Assembly (NCBI GenBank): GCA_003116995.1
Contig: BDSL01000115.1
Coordinates: forward strand, 124,001 to 188,000
Length of the DNA: 64,000 nt
Reading direction: 5' to 3'
Source: Yamagishiella unicocca
Lineage: Eukaryota; Chlorophyta; Chlorophyceae; Chlamydomonadales; Volvocaceae
The first letter of the stretch is position 1; every line of letters begins with the position of its first letter. This document shows positions 1-10,977 of this stretch, one piece after another. The translations under genes and the position numbers were made by a program. A model generated the notes under the pieces. The model ran no database searches, was not told where the DNA came from, and was given only the letters and a program-made list of their open reading frames with translations.

Positions 1-1
1 G

Positions 2-712
2 GCGTGTCATGGCGATAGCGTTCACGGTGCTGTCGCTGCTTCACAGGATTTGGATGATCTATTCCTTACGGGCCCTTTCCGCGATGCCGCATCTTTGCCG
101 ATCTTGCCCGCGGCACTGGACGTGCTGGAGGTTTTGGCGCTGGTGATGCCTCACACGGTCGCTAGCGCCATGCAGGGCAACATGGCAGCCCGGGAGTCGG
201 AGGCTGCTGTGGCCGGCGCAGGCGCAGGCGGCAGCGGTGCAACATACCAGCTCGGAAAGCAGCAATGGGCCGGCCGCGATTCAGATCAGGCCGAACCCGT
301 TCCGCTTGCCACTGAGGCCCTGCCGCCGGCATGGGGCCCCGGCTTGCCCTTTGACTCTGCCGTTATCAGCGTCCTTGAGGGACACGGCCGCCAGGCCCTC
401 GTGAAGCGCTTGGGGGAGCTGGCAGCGGGCAAGGAGCCGTCTGAGTTCCGCTCTCGGGTGCATTCCACTGTGGCGAAGCCCGCGGTGCTTCTTCCCATCC
501 TGTGCACGAAGCCACTGGCGCAAGGGTTGGATTTCCCGCGCTGCAAGTACGGGGGATGCACCAACATGGCCGGTGAGTCCGAGGCCACGATGGCGCTCAA
601 GGCGTGTGGGCGCTGCCGCCGGGTCAGCTACTGCTGCGTGGAGTGCCAGCGGGCGGACTGGGCGGCGGCGCACCGGGCGCAGTGCGTCCCCAGGGGAGGG
701 CCCGGGGGCTAG
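2..712 (+). CDS. MYND zinc-finger protein, copy 1 (3' end only)
   Basis: This is the C-terminal 236 codons of the first array member; the gene enters the window already in frame, from base 2. The last ~48 residues form a MYND finger: a Cys pair around 'CKYGGC', the pair 'CGRC', then 'YCCVEC', and the final His and Cys in 'AAAHRAQC', followed by a short Gly-rich tail. MYND fingers are protein-interaction zinc modules, usually binding proline-rich peptides (family knowledge). The segment before it is Ala/Gly-rich, then a helical stretch with 'LVKRLGELAAGKEPSEFRSR'. No in-frame ATG lies before base 50, so this is not a gene start. It is almost identical to the same region of copies 2 and 3. Confidence 0.9.
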   Translation, partial: ACHGDSVHGAVAASQDLDDLFLTGPFRDAASLPILPAALDVLEVLALVMPHTVASAMQGNMAARESEAAVAGAGAGGSGATYQLGKQQWAGRDSDQAEPVPLATEALPPAWGPGLPFDSAVISVLEGHGRQALVKRLGELAAGKEPSEFRSRVHSTVAKPAVLLPILCTKPLAQGLDFPRCKYGGCTNMAGESEATMALKACGRCRRVSYCCVECQRADWAAAHRAQCVPRGGPGG

Positions 713-2300
713 GGGCGGCACGAGAGGGGGCTGGCGCTGGATATTAGGTATTCGGGTTCGGAGGGCAGATGTGTGGCGAGGGTCACACACGGGTCAGCTA
801 CGGAATGCAGCCGCCAGCAGTGCGGTAGGGCTAATTGCTCCAGGGCGTGGAACGGCTTTCGGCCAAATGCGGGGATTACTGTCGTAGTGAAAATTATGCG
901 AACTGCTTCGGTCCTGCTTCGGTTTGCGTGCAGTCGTAGTCGGGCGGAGGAGCGGGTCCATGTGGATTGCGAGGACACGGTGCACGGTGCCATGTAGCTC
1001 ACCGGCCGTGTTGTGGGTTTTAGGGATAGGCCTGAGATAGCGTGGGGAGGGATGCTTTGCCCACACCGGTGAGATGAAGCGCATGCAGTGCGGGCACTAC
1101 TGCAGGCCATGAAGGGTATCGAGGTGGCAACGTGCAGGGAAGATTGGCCGACGTGGTAGTAGCCATTACGGTGGGCCCTAGACCCTATGGCGGACGTGTT
1201 CCAGAACTACATATGGGCTGCCGAGAAGGTTATTGATGACATTTGTTTGGCAATATGGTATTTTCGGCGTTTTTTCAAGTATTGGATCTGTCGCGCCGTT
1301 TGGGCGATTGGGCAGGTATGGTTTTCCGTGGTGCAGCTGCCAGTTGGGTATTCTCCTCTAGGGTTTGACCACTGCCTGAGGACATGGTGAGTGGTTCTTG
1401 GCGACGTGGGGCCTTGTTGTCATGGGATGATCCAGATTGCGGGTATGAAAGTTGCAGCGGCTAGGATTAACATGCTGTTGCTGCTGATGGGTTAATAATG
1501 GCTGCCTCATTGCGGTGGCGTATGATGGCGTTTGGGATTCTAGTGCTGTGATGCGTGCCGAGTATTTTGCGTCTGGTTTATGGTGGCATCGATTTGTTGT
1601 TGCGCATTGGAGCTGCCGTACAGTGTTTGTGGGGCAGCGAACTGCTCCAGTATCTGCGCAACCAGCAGCCAACGGTTCTCTATGTGAACATATGCTCAGG
1701 AGATCAGGTTAGGCAAGAAAGTTGTCAAGCCACCGGAGCAAGTTGTCAAGCCACCGCTGCTGCGCTAATCGCGCGCAGTGTCGATTACGGGGTGCTGCCA
1801 TGACAAATTATGGCTATGTAGACAGGTTAGGGAAACTGGGAGGCATGAGGCTAGGGTGGAGAACACAGTAGGGGCATGGAACGGAGCTATGCTTAAGGCA
1901 CTCCAATTACGCAGCAGTGTGCTGCATTTGTTTGGGAACGCAGTAGCGTGCTGCATATGGGGCCGCTGGAGTGCTCGCCAATGTACGCTGGCTTTACATC
2001 AGAGGTTTAGAACATGTGGCAAGGGGATTACGATAAATTGGCACGGCCGCGACGAGGTTACCGTAGTAATGGGTGGCAAGGGAATGTCGCTTGCATCCAG
2101 TGAAAGACCCAAGTGTGCCCTGTAAATCCCTTTGGCACGGCCCTTGTCACATCATCGGCGGAATAAAACTATTACAAGCGCAACACATACTCGCACACTC
2201 ATTGTCCGCAATGAGTTCCCAGGGACTTGAGTTGCTTTCCCCCGCTTCCACCTCCTGAAGTCATGGGGACTAAACCTCGCCTCGGCACAGCAGCAGACTC
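713..2300. repeat. 3' flank of copy 1, shared by the array
   Basis: No gene seen. The first ~390 bp match 8072-8461 and 14927-15325 almost base for base, and copy 3 matches on to about 1848. A TGTAA, the usual green-algal poly(A) signal, is at 2121-2125 and recurs at 9457-9461, but it is 1.4 kb past the stop codon, so its use is uncertain. At about 1147-1195 lies a degraded relative of the LINE 3' tail found at 43-57 kb. Confidence 0.7.
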
Positions 2301-2964
2301 TACAAATTAAGTGTCATCCATCGCCGTTGCTGGGCTCAAGATTCTTGCTGCCTATCATCCAGGAAGTGAATCGGTGCCCAGACAGGTGGCGTGCGGCACG
2401 AGAAGGACCCAACCAATTGGCACCAAGACAATACCGAAAAGCCGTACACGACGGAGCCTGCGTCCGCTGATGCACCTGGCGTCGCATGCGCCCGCGGCAC
2501 GCTCTTGACACACCAATGCCATACGGCGCAGGTCCATACATCCACACAACTGTCGCAGCTGTCCTTGCGGCCCAGTCCTTCGAAAGGCATCACACCGTCA
2601 CGACCTGTCCTCATCATAAGAACGGGGCGAGCGCCACGCCCTTTGCCGGGGCCATCCGAGGTAGCGCCGCCAGCCCTCCCAACCTACTTACGACATTTAT
2701 CGCCCTGTTAAATGACAAAGTCTGAAGCAACCGATTCCCGCCGGTCGATTTCACCATTCGCGAGATGCCACCCAAGCTACCCTGAAACGGGGTAAAGCAC
2801 GAAGAGGCACGAAAGCGGCCGCCTCCTGGAGTCCCGTGAGTACGGTGCGAAGTCGAGCAAGTCTGCACTGCCGTGGCGTGCAGGTGTCCAGCGCATGGTG
2901 CGGGTACGACGACTGGTACGGCGACTGGTGGCTGGCTGCTGCTTAGGTTGCGCACCTGCCTGTC

Positions 2965-3569
2965 TGTCATGCCCCACAGCTTCGGCCGTCACGGACACTA
3001 GGTGTAACACTCTGTTCGTGCTTTCCTGGCTGACCGTCGTGGCCGACTCCAGGCCTGACTGGCGCGCGCTGTCGTTAGCGCTCAGACTACAACTGACCAG
3101 GTCGTAGACACGTTAGCAGGTGAACGCCGCAAGTTGCTACCTCTTCCGGGGACTGCCCCGGGTATCCTGACTCCCGACCGAAGCGCGGCCCACAGCTGCA
3201 CTGTTGCTTGCGGGGGCAACTATGCTCGACACTGTTGTTACACGTCTGCAACTGGGCACCTCTTGCGAGAGGATACTTCGAGCACGGCCGGGAATACCAG
3301 ATGTGGCATCCCGCCGTGCTAAGGCGGCGGAGGCTCCGCGGGCCCGATGTGCGCACCTTATCCCTTCAGCTCCGATCGTGAGCCGGCTACCACCCAACAC
3401 CGAAAGTTACCAGACGGTATAAGACGGCGTCCGTTACTTAGTGTCAACCTAACAACACACTCGCGAGATATTTCAGTCCAACCGTCATGCCCAGATACGC
3501 GTTCCTGGAGCGGCGCCGAAACCATGACTAATGCCCGCGCATCGTTCATGCCGGTGCTGGGGCATGACA
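2965..3569. mobile_element. 605-bp non-autonomous DNA element with 12-bp TIRs
   Basis: Present downstream of copy 1 but absent at the equivalent place downstream of copy 2 (around 10370). The ends are perfect 12-bp inverted repeats, TGTCATGCCCCA and TGGGGCATGACA. TGTC flanks both sides (2961-2964 and 3570-3573). The empty site in copy 2 reads CTGTGCTCAG, one base different. No transposase-like ORF is visible. The superfamily is not assigned because the short flanking repeat equals the first four bases of the TIR, leaving the TSD ambiguous. Confidence 0.7.
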
Positions 3570-3573
3570 TGTC

Positions 3574-4181
3574 CTCAGTATCTGCCGTTGTGCTGATAGT
3601 GCCAAAGAGCCGTGTCCCTCTGCCGGGACGGCGGCCTGTTTTCTTAACATTTCCACCCTCCTCCCCTGGGTAGCGGACATTTGCTCAGATCTGCTGCGCT
3701 CGGCGTCGGGGGCGCCGCTCCGGTCTCAATACGGGGCGCCCCCGGCGCCGTCCGGTTGGGTGGTTTCGTCGCCTTTTAGGGCGCTCGTTTCTTGTCGCTC
3801 GCCTTGCATGGCGTGTTTGCCGCGTGTTCAGGCGCGGGGTGCAATGTGGTGCTGTCATCACTGTCGCCCACTAGTGCAATCTCAATATGGGTGGGTGTCA
3901 GGGGCGTGCGTCTTTCTGTTATCTTCTGGATTTTGTGTCTCCGAAGGGGTGGCTGGGATCGGAGTGCTGGCTTCTACACCGGGTGGCTCGGAGCTGAGTG
4001 CTGGCCATTCGACCCCTTCTTCTGCTTTAACGCGATACGGCAGTAATGAGCAAAAAGGAATGCATGCTCCGTCATGCGCAGCCGTACTACCAGCAGCCAC
4101 CAACGTATTCTTCTGGTAGACTGGCCAGTTTCCCTATGTGTTAGGGACGCAACATACACCTGAAGATCGGACCCACACGGA
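3574..4181 (+). promoter_or_regulatory. 5' region shared by gene copies 2 and 3
   Basis: The 608 bp before the ATG at 4182 are nearly identical to 10370-10977 before copy 3, so promoter and 5' UTR were duplicated with the gene. Short ORFs in it are not conserved in any convincing way. No clear TATA box was identified. Confidence 0.5.
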
Positions 4182-7100
4182 ATGGAGTCAAGCAGTTTTG
4201 AGGAATTCTCGGCTTCTCCGGAAGGACAATTGCTCAGCGACCTCTTGGTTTCCTCTGCAGCAGCGCTTGCACCTTTGGCGCAACTTTGCAAGCAAAATGG
4301 ACTGGGAATATCGGAATTACCTGAAGGCTGCTTGGGGGCAATATACAGCAGTGCACAGGAGCTCAAAGTCATTTTTGACGATCGATCCAAAGCGTATCGT
4401 CTGTTTGCGCTGAGCCATCATCGGAAGTTTCTACTTGAAATCTTGTTTCCTGCCTATGCCTGGCTGTTACGGTACGCGGCCCCAGGCTATGGCGGCGAAG
4501 CCGTGTGCGTTGCAAAGACAGCAGCATACCTGGCCGCTATTAAAGGTGATGTTGAGGCTGTGGTCATGTCACTGTTCGGAGGCAGATTCTATTTTTATTT
4601 CGGGACACGCGACAACAGTGTGAAGGAGGTATGGCTGGGGTACGTGATATTGCTGGTTCAAATGGACACGCTCAAGTGCGTCTCACAGACAATGCATGGC
4701 AGGAGGCTGCTGCTGGCACAATACAGCAGCCTATCGCAACTGTATGGCAGGATGGACGACGCGGCGCGTGCGCTGGTAGTACTGCCCGCAGTGTGGTCAG
4801 CGAAAGCTAGGGCTTATGGCACAGCTGAAGTGATGTTCAACACCGCCCTGGTGCAGTCGTGCTTTCTGGAGCATGCCTGTGCCCTGCGCCTGCAACTCGC
4901 TAACTCTGCGGCGCTCGCGGAGCACCTAGTCCGAAACCAGGAGGCGGTTTTGCATGGAAGCGAGCAGACAGCGCGGGGATCCGAAGAGGGGGAGCAACTG
5001 TTACCCGACACGTCCGTCAGCCAGAGCTTTGGCCGCGTCATGGACGGGTACGACGACGCCCTGCTTCACCTTCTGGGGGAGTGCAGCTTTGGATGGCCAG
5101 ACCGCATTTGGTTCCAGTTAGGATGGAACGAAGACCTCTGGTGCCAGCCGGGGGGTGTGCCTGAAAGGCTGGTGCTGTGGCCAGCTCTGTCGCACCCGGC
5201 CGTGCAGTGCTACCTGGGCTGGTGGCTGGTGGCCCCCATGGTGGTGCTGGCGCGACCGGGCTGCAGCGCCCACGGCCTGCCCAGCAGCCTGCTCACCAGC
5301 TGCCCAGCGGCTCATTGGGGCGACCAGGACCACAAGCTCCTTGTGCCTGCCCTGGTGGCGGCAGCACGGTGCTGGCGACACGCCCTGCGTTGCCCACCTG
5401 TGGCATCGCCTGTACCTTCGCAGCCGTCAGGGACAGGCGCCGCTGCTGACTCCGCCCCGGCGCCCGGCGGCTCGAGGCAGACGGCTCAAACTGACGATCT
5501 CAAGGAAGGGGCCACGGCAGCCAGCAGGAGTCACCAAGCGGCGTCACGGCTACCGTACAGCGCCAGAAACATGTACGACATGCTGCTGTCGGTGATAGAG
5601 TACTGTGTCGAGAAGGCACGGCCTGAAGTGGCAGAGGCATCGCTCGGAGAGCAGCTCGCATCCGCCTTAGACGACAGCCTTGAAGCGCTGGTCGAGTGCC
5701 TGCAGCACATGCCGCCAGCTGCTGCTCCTCGCCGCCTGGCCGGCTGCTGGCGGCTGTGGACTCTCACCATGACGATGGGAGGTGGTTTCACAAGGCGAAG
5801 TGAGCTGAGGTCGGCGTCCTGGAGGGTATGCCGGCTGCTGCGCATGATGCACCGACGGCAGCAAGTGGCCGGTAGCTCGGCGGGGGGGGCGGTGGCAGAC
5901 TCCCCTGCGATGGCACCGGCTAATGAATGCGGGACCGCGGCTGCCTCAGCAACGGAGGCCCCTGCGCCAGCCAGTGAGCCAGCGGGGCTTGTGGCAGCGG
6001 AGACCTTGTCCGCCGCCACTGCTGCCGGTGCTACTGCTGCTGCTTCTGTGGCTGCTGCTGCAGCTGCTGCTGCAGCCGAAGCGCCCGGCACGACTGTTGC
6101 GTCAGGTAGGTTGTTGTGCCTTGTTATGGGTGTCAGCCAGGGCGGCGGCAGGCGGCTTGGGGCTGAGCCAAGGTTTTCGGATGCTGTATTGGCTGCTTGG
6201 CCGGGCGTGCCGGGATCCACTCGGTTTAGGATGGGAAACCGATCTGGCAAAAATGGTGCTGGAAATGGAAATCAGGGCGTGTGCCCTCATGTGCGGAGGC
6301 TTGCTGCAGTGTAGCATGAACCAAGCTGGTATGGACTAGCATGCCGTTATTGCTGACCGCCATGTTGACCATCATTCCCGACGCTGTCCCACTGCCTTCA
6401 TCTGTAGGCGAGGGAAGGCCGCAAGCCAGCATCCGGCCCCAGCAGCGACTGCCGTACGCACTGACGTGTGCAATTTCCTCGGGCGTCGTTCCCGCCATGG
6501 AGGCAGCGCTCCGCTGTGACCTCCGCTCTTCGAGGGATGTGGTGCACCTGGAAAGCGCCTGCATCGCTGTGGATCTGGCGCTGCGCCGACCGGGCTGCTG
6601 GCCGGCGCTGCTGGCGTATGCAGAGCCGCGTCACGTAGCGGCGCTAATCGCCACCATGACCAAGATGACGCGGCTGGCGGAGCGAATTGAACCAGACTCG
6701 TACAGTCGCTGCGACCCTTTCACTGCCTGGAAGATGCAGCTGCTGGCTTTGCTGGAGCAGATGGCTCCATCGTTGCTGCAGTGGCCGGGAGAGGTGGGCA
6801 GCGAGGGGCTCGACCTGGGCACCGCCAGCCAGCAGGCCCCGGACTTGGCGCGGGAGGTACCCGGTCATGAGCGCCCGGTGTCACAGCAGCGGCAGATCAG
6901 TCTGGGCCTCAGTGGGCGGCTGTATGGTGACTGGTCGGCTTGCAGCGGCGAACAGGGCTCGTGCAGCAGAGACTGTGGGGCCGGCGCCCTGCCTGGTGCA
7001 CCCAGCTGGGAGGAGGTGGTGTCGGCAGGTGGCCGGCCTGCACCAGGCACACCGGCCCAGGTGCAGCAGGCGCACCTGGTTGTGAAGGCGGCGGTAGCGT

Positions 7101-8071
7101 GGCTGCCGCTGCTGCTGACCCGCAAGGAGGGCGAGGATGTCGTAGCCGCACCAACCATCGACCTGCCCCCTCGCCGAGTTGTCTGGCAGTGGCTGCTGAT
7201 TCTGTCCCAGCACTGCCTCCTGGCGCACCAGCGGCTCGAGGATGCCGTTGCTGCTGGTGATCCCGCCACAACTGCCGTCTGGGCAACAGAGCTGAAGGCC
7301 TGGTCCACCCTCCTGTGCGACGATGTGATCATCATTGAGCAGATCCGAAAACTCGTGCAGGCGGCGTGTTATGATAGCGTTCACGGTGCTGTCGCTGCTT
7401 CACAGGACTTGGATGATCTATTCCTTACGGGCCCTTTCCGCGATGCCGCAGCCTTGCCGATCTTGCCCGCGGCACTGGACGTGCTGGAGGTTTTGGCGCT
7501 GGTGATGCCTCACACGGTCGCTGGCGCCATGCAGGGCAACATGGCAGCCCGGGAGTCGGAGGCTGCTGCGGCCGGCGCAGGCGCAGGCGGCAGCGGTGCA
7601 ACAGACCGGCTTGGAAAGCAGCAATGGGCCGGCCGCGATTCAGATCAGGCCGAACCCGTTCCGCTTGCCACTGAGGCCCTGCCGCCGGCATGGGGCCCCG
7701 GCTTGCCCTTTGACTCTGCCGTTATCAGCGTCCTTGAGGGACACGGCCGCCAGGCCCTCGTGAAGCGCTTGGGGGAGCTGGCAGCGGGCAAGGAGCCGTC
7801 TGAGTTCCGCTCTCGGGTGCATTCCACTGTGGCGAAGCCCGCAGTGCTTCTTCCCATCCTGTGCACGAAGCCACTGGCGCAAGGGTTTGATTTCCCGCGC
7901 TGCAAGTACGGGGGATGCACCAACATGGCCGGTGAGTCCGAGGCCGCGATGGCGCTCAAGGCGTGTGGGCGCTGCCTCCGGGTCAGCTACTGCTGCGTGG
8001 AGTGCCAGCGGGCGGACTGGGCGGCGGCGCACCGGGCGCAGTGCGTCCCCAGGGGAGGGCCCGGGGGCTAG
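4182..8071 (+). CDS. MYND zinc-finger protein, copy 2 (two exons)
   Basis: Exons 4182-6105 and 6408-8071 encode 1195 residues. The first ORF starts at an ATG (MESSSFEEF). At 6105 the donor CAG|GTAGGT leaves one base of a codon. The acceptor, a pyrimidine-rich stretch ending CTGTAG at 6407, restores the frame as Gly-Glu-Gly-Arg. The N-terminal ~300 residues look helical and rich in Leu and Ala with no recognised domain. Low-complexity Ala tracts lie just before the intron. The C-terminal ~48 residues are a MYND finger with all Cys/His ligands. Compared with copy 3 it lacks one Gly codon near 7374 and has shorter Ala repeats. The molecular role is unknown; MYND proteins act through protein binding, often in transcription (family knowledge). 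Confidence 0.88.
6106..6407 (+). other. Intron of MYND copy 2
   Basis: A 302-nt intron. One frame stays open for 70 codons past the donor, but copy 2 has one extra base relative to copy 3 at the A-run near 6250. That changes the downstream reading, as expected of non-coding DNA. The ATG at 6341, which opens the second ORF, is therefore probably intronic and not a separate gene start. Confidence 0.85.
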
Positions 8072-8652
8072 GGGCGGCACGAGAGGGGGCTGGCGCTGGA
8101 TATTAGGTATTCGGGCTCGGAGGGCAGATGTGTGGCGAGGGTCACAAACGGGTCAGCTACGGAATGCAGCCGCCAACAGTATGGTGGGGCTACTTGCTCC
8201 AGGGCGTGGAACGGCTTTCGGCCAAATGCGGGGATTACTGTCGTACTGAAAATTATGCGAACTGCTTCGGTCCTGCTTCGGTTTGCGTGCAATCGTAGTC
8301 GGGCAGAGGAGCGGGTCCATGTGGATTGCGAGGACACGGTGCACGGTGCCATGTAGCTCACCGGCCGTGTTGTGGTTTAGAGATAGGCCTGAGATAGCGT
8401 GGGGAGGGATGCTTTTCCCATACCGGTGAGATGAAGCGCATGCAGTGCGGGCACTACTGCCAGCAGCCAACGGTTCTCTATGTGAACATGTGCTCAGGAC
8501 ATCAGGTTAGGCAAGCAAGTTGTCAAGCCGCCGGAGCAAGTTATGTAGTTATCAAGCCACCGCTGCTGCGCTAATCGCGCGCAGTGTCGATATCGGGGTG
8601 CCATGACAAATTATGGCTATGTAGACAGGTTAGGGAAACTGGGAGGCATGAG
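8072..8652. repeat. 3' flank of copy 2 with a ~559-bp deletion
   Basis: 8072-8461 matches the flank of copy 1. The sequence then jumps to the equivalent of base 1663 of copy 1, so about 559 bp (1104-1662 in copy 1) are missing here. No gene seen. Confidence 0.75.
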
Positions 8653-9177
8653 CAGTGTTTTTTTTTTCGTTTTAGGGGGGTCTCGATTTATTCCATCTTA
8701 AGTAATAAAATTTCAGGGGTGTTTGATATTTGTTCCATATTTGTTCCATAGCGTGCGGCGCTGGGGGGGGCTCCGCCCCCCCCAGACCCCCCCCGATAAG
8801 TTACGTACAAGTTAAGTCCTTCCACAGACCCAGAGCCACGTACAGTTGGTGTGTTTCTAAGTGTCATTTGTTAGGGCAAACCGCAGCACAGTAGCGCTGG
8901 GTCTCTACCCGTTCATCATGTACCGCCCCCTGCTGCTGCTGGCCAGCCACTTCCGCAGTGCGTCACCAAACGGGAATGTGTGCAGGTCGAACAAGTCCTG
9001 CGTGAACATGCGCACGCACAGCGCCAGGTGCTCGTCCAGGCGGTTGCGTGTGGGGTCCTGCACGTGTGGCTGAAGTAATAAAAATGTACGGGTCGGCCTC
9101 GATCTGTTCCATTTTTTCCGAGCCCCAAACCCCGATTTATTCCTTTTAAGTAATATATTACTTAAAAAAAAACACTG
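8653..9177. mobile_element. Non-autonomous hAT-type transposon, 525 bp
   Basis: It interrupts the array flank between two copies of the 8-bp target duplication GGCATGAG (8645-8652 and 9178-9185); copy 1 has the unbroken site near 1841-1850. The termini are 14-bp inverted repeats CAGTGTTTTTTTTT, and both ends carry a subterminal GATTTATTCC followed by TTAAGTAATA. An 8-bp TSD with CAGTG ends is diagnostic of hAT elements (family knowledge). A GC palindrome lies near 8765-8800. It keeps a fragment of transposase coding sequence. Confidence 0.9.
8905..9072 (-). pseudogene. hAT transposase C-terminal remnant
   Basis: Read on the minus strand from a CAG at 9072 to a TAG at 8905-8907, this gives 55 residues including 'RNRLDEHLALCVRMF' and 'FGDALRKWLASSSRGRY'. 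That resembles the C-terminal dimerisation region of hAT transposases. A candidate splice acceptor (TACTTCAG) sits immediately upstream, so it may be the last exon of the parent transposase. All catalytic parts are missing. The assignment is from the residue pattern plus the element's ends; no alignment was run. Confidence 0.6.
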
Positions 9178-9185
9178 GGCATGAG

Positions 9186-10977
9186 GCTAGGGTGGAGAAC
9201 ACAGTAGGGGCATGGAACGGAGCTATGCTTAAGGCACTCCAATTACGCAGCGGTGTGCTGCATTTGTTTGGGAACGCAGTAGCGTGCTGCATATGGGGCC
9301 GCTGGAGTGCTCGCCAATGTACGCTGGCTTTACATCAGAGGTTTAGAACATGTGGCAAGGGGATTACGATAAATTGGCACGGCCGCGACGAGGTTACCGT
9401 AGTAATGGGTGGCAAGGGAATGTCGCTTGCATCCAGTGAAAGACCCAAGTGTGCCCTGTAAATCCCGTTGGCACGGCCCTTGTCACATCATCGGCGGAAT
9501 AAAACTATTACAAGCGCAACACATACTCGCACACTCATTGTCCGCAATGAGTTCCCAGGGACTTGAGTTGCTTTCCCCCGCTTCCACCTCCTGAAGTCAT
9601 GGGGACTAAACCTCGCCTCGACACAGCAGCAAACTCCACACAATAAAGTGTCATCCATCGCCGTTGCTGGGCTCAAGATTGTATTCTTGCCTGCCTATCA
9701 TCCAGGAAGTGAATCGGTGCCCAGACAGGTGGCGTGCGGCACGAGAAGGACCCAACCAATTGGCACCAAGACAATACCGAAAAGCCGTACACAACGGAGC
9801 CTGCGTCCGCTGATGCACCTGGGGTCGCATGCGCCCGCGGCACGCTCGTGACACACCAATGCCATACGGCGCAGGTCCATACATCCACACAACTGTCGCA
9901 GCTGTCCTTGCGGCCCAGTCCTTCGAAAGGCATCGCACCGTCACGGCCTGTCCTCATCATAAGAACGGGGCGAGCGCCACGCCCTTTGCCGGGGCCATCC
10001 GAGGAAGCGCCGCCAGCCCTCCCAACCTACTTACGACATTTATCGCCCTGTTAAATTACAAAGTCTGAAGCAACCGATTCCCGCCGGTCGATTTCACCAT
10101 TCGCGAGATGCCACCCAAGCTACCCTGAAACGGGGCAAAGCACGAAGAGGCACGAAAGCGGCCGCCTACTGGAGTTCCGTGAGTTCGGTGCGGAGTCGAG
10201 CAAGTCTGCACGTGCAGGAACATGACATGGCTTATCGAGTATGAATGAGGTAAGGCTGTTTATTGCCAATAGACTGCCGTGGCGTGCAGGTGTCCAGCGC
10301 ATGGTGCGGGTACGACGACTGGTACGGCGACTGGTGGCTGGCTGCTGCTTAGGTTGCGCGCCTGCCTGTGCTCAGTATCTGCCGTTGTGCTGATAGTGCC
10401 AAAGAGCCGTGTCCCTCTGCCGGGACGGCGGCCTGTTTTCTTAAATTCCCACCCTCCTCCCCTGGGTAGCGGACGTTTGCTCAGATCTGCTGCGCTCGGC
10501 GTCGGGGGCGCCGCTCCGGTCTCAATACGGGGCGCCCCCGGCGCCGTCCGGTTGGGTGGTTTCGTCGCCGTTTGGGGCGCTCGTTTCTTGTCGCTCGCCT
10601 TGCATGGCGCGTTTGTCGCGTGTTCAGGCGCGGGGTGCAATGTGGTGCTGTCATCACTGTCGCCCACTAGTGCAATCTCAATATGGGTGGGTGTCAGGGG
10701 CGTGCGTCTTTCTGTTATCTTCTGGATTTTGTGTCTCCGAAGGGGTGGCTGGGATCGGAGTGCTGGCTTCTACACCGGGTGGCTCGGAGCTGAGTGCTGG
10801 CCATTCGACCCCTTCTTCTGCTTTAACGCGATACGGCAGTAATGAGCAAAAAGGAATGCATGCTCCGTCATGCGCAGCCGTACTACCAGCAGCCACCAAC
10901 GTATTCTTCTGGTAGACTGGCCAGTTTCCCTATGTGTTAGGGACGCAACATACACCTGAAGCTCGGACCCACACGGA
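9186..10977 (+). repeat. Intergenic array DNA between copies 2 and 3
   Basis: No gene seen. It follows the region between copies 1 and 2 closely, with two differences: the 605-bp element is absent, and about 63 bp unique to this copy are present at about 10208-10270. The last 608 bp form the shared 5' region of the next gene. Confidence 0.75.

Noticed and set aside
6341..8071. Second MYND ORF treated as an independent gene
   Set aside because: The intron junction joins it in phase to the first ORF in both copies, and its ATG lies within the predicted intron.
8755..8800. G-run/C-run palindrome as a terminator or origin
   Set aside because: It lies inside the hAT element and is a common type of GC hairpin in such elements; nothing supports a separate function.
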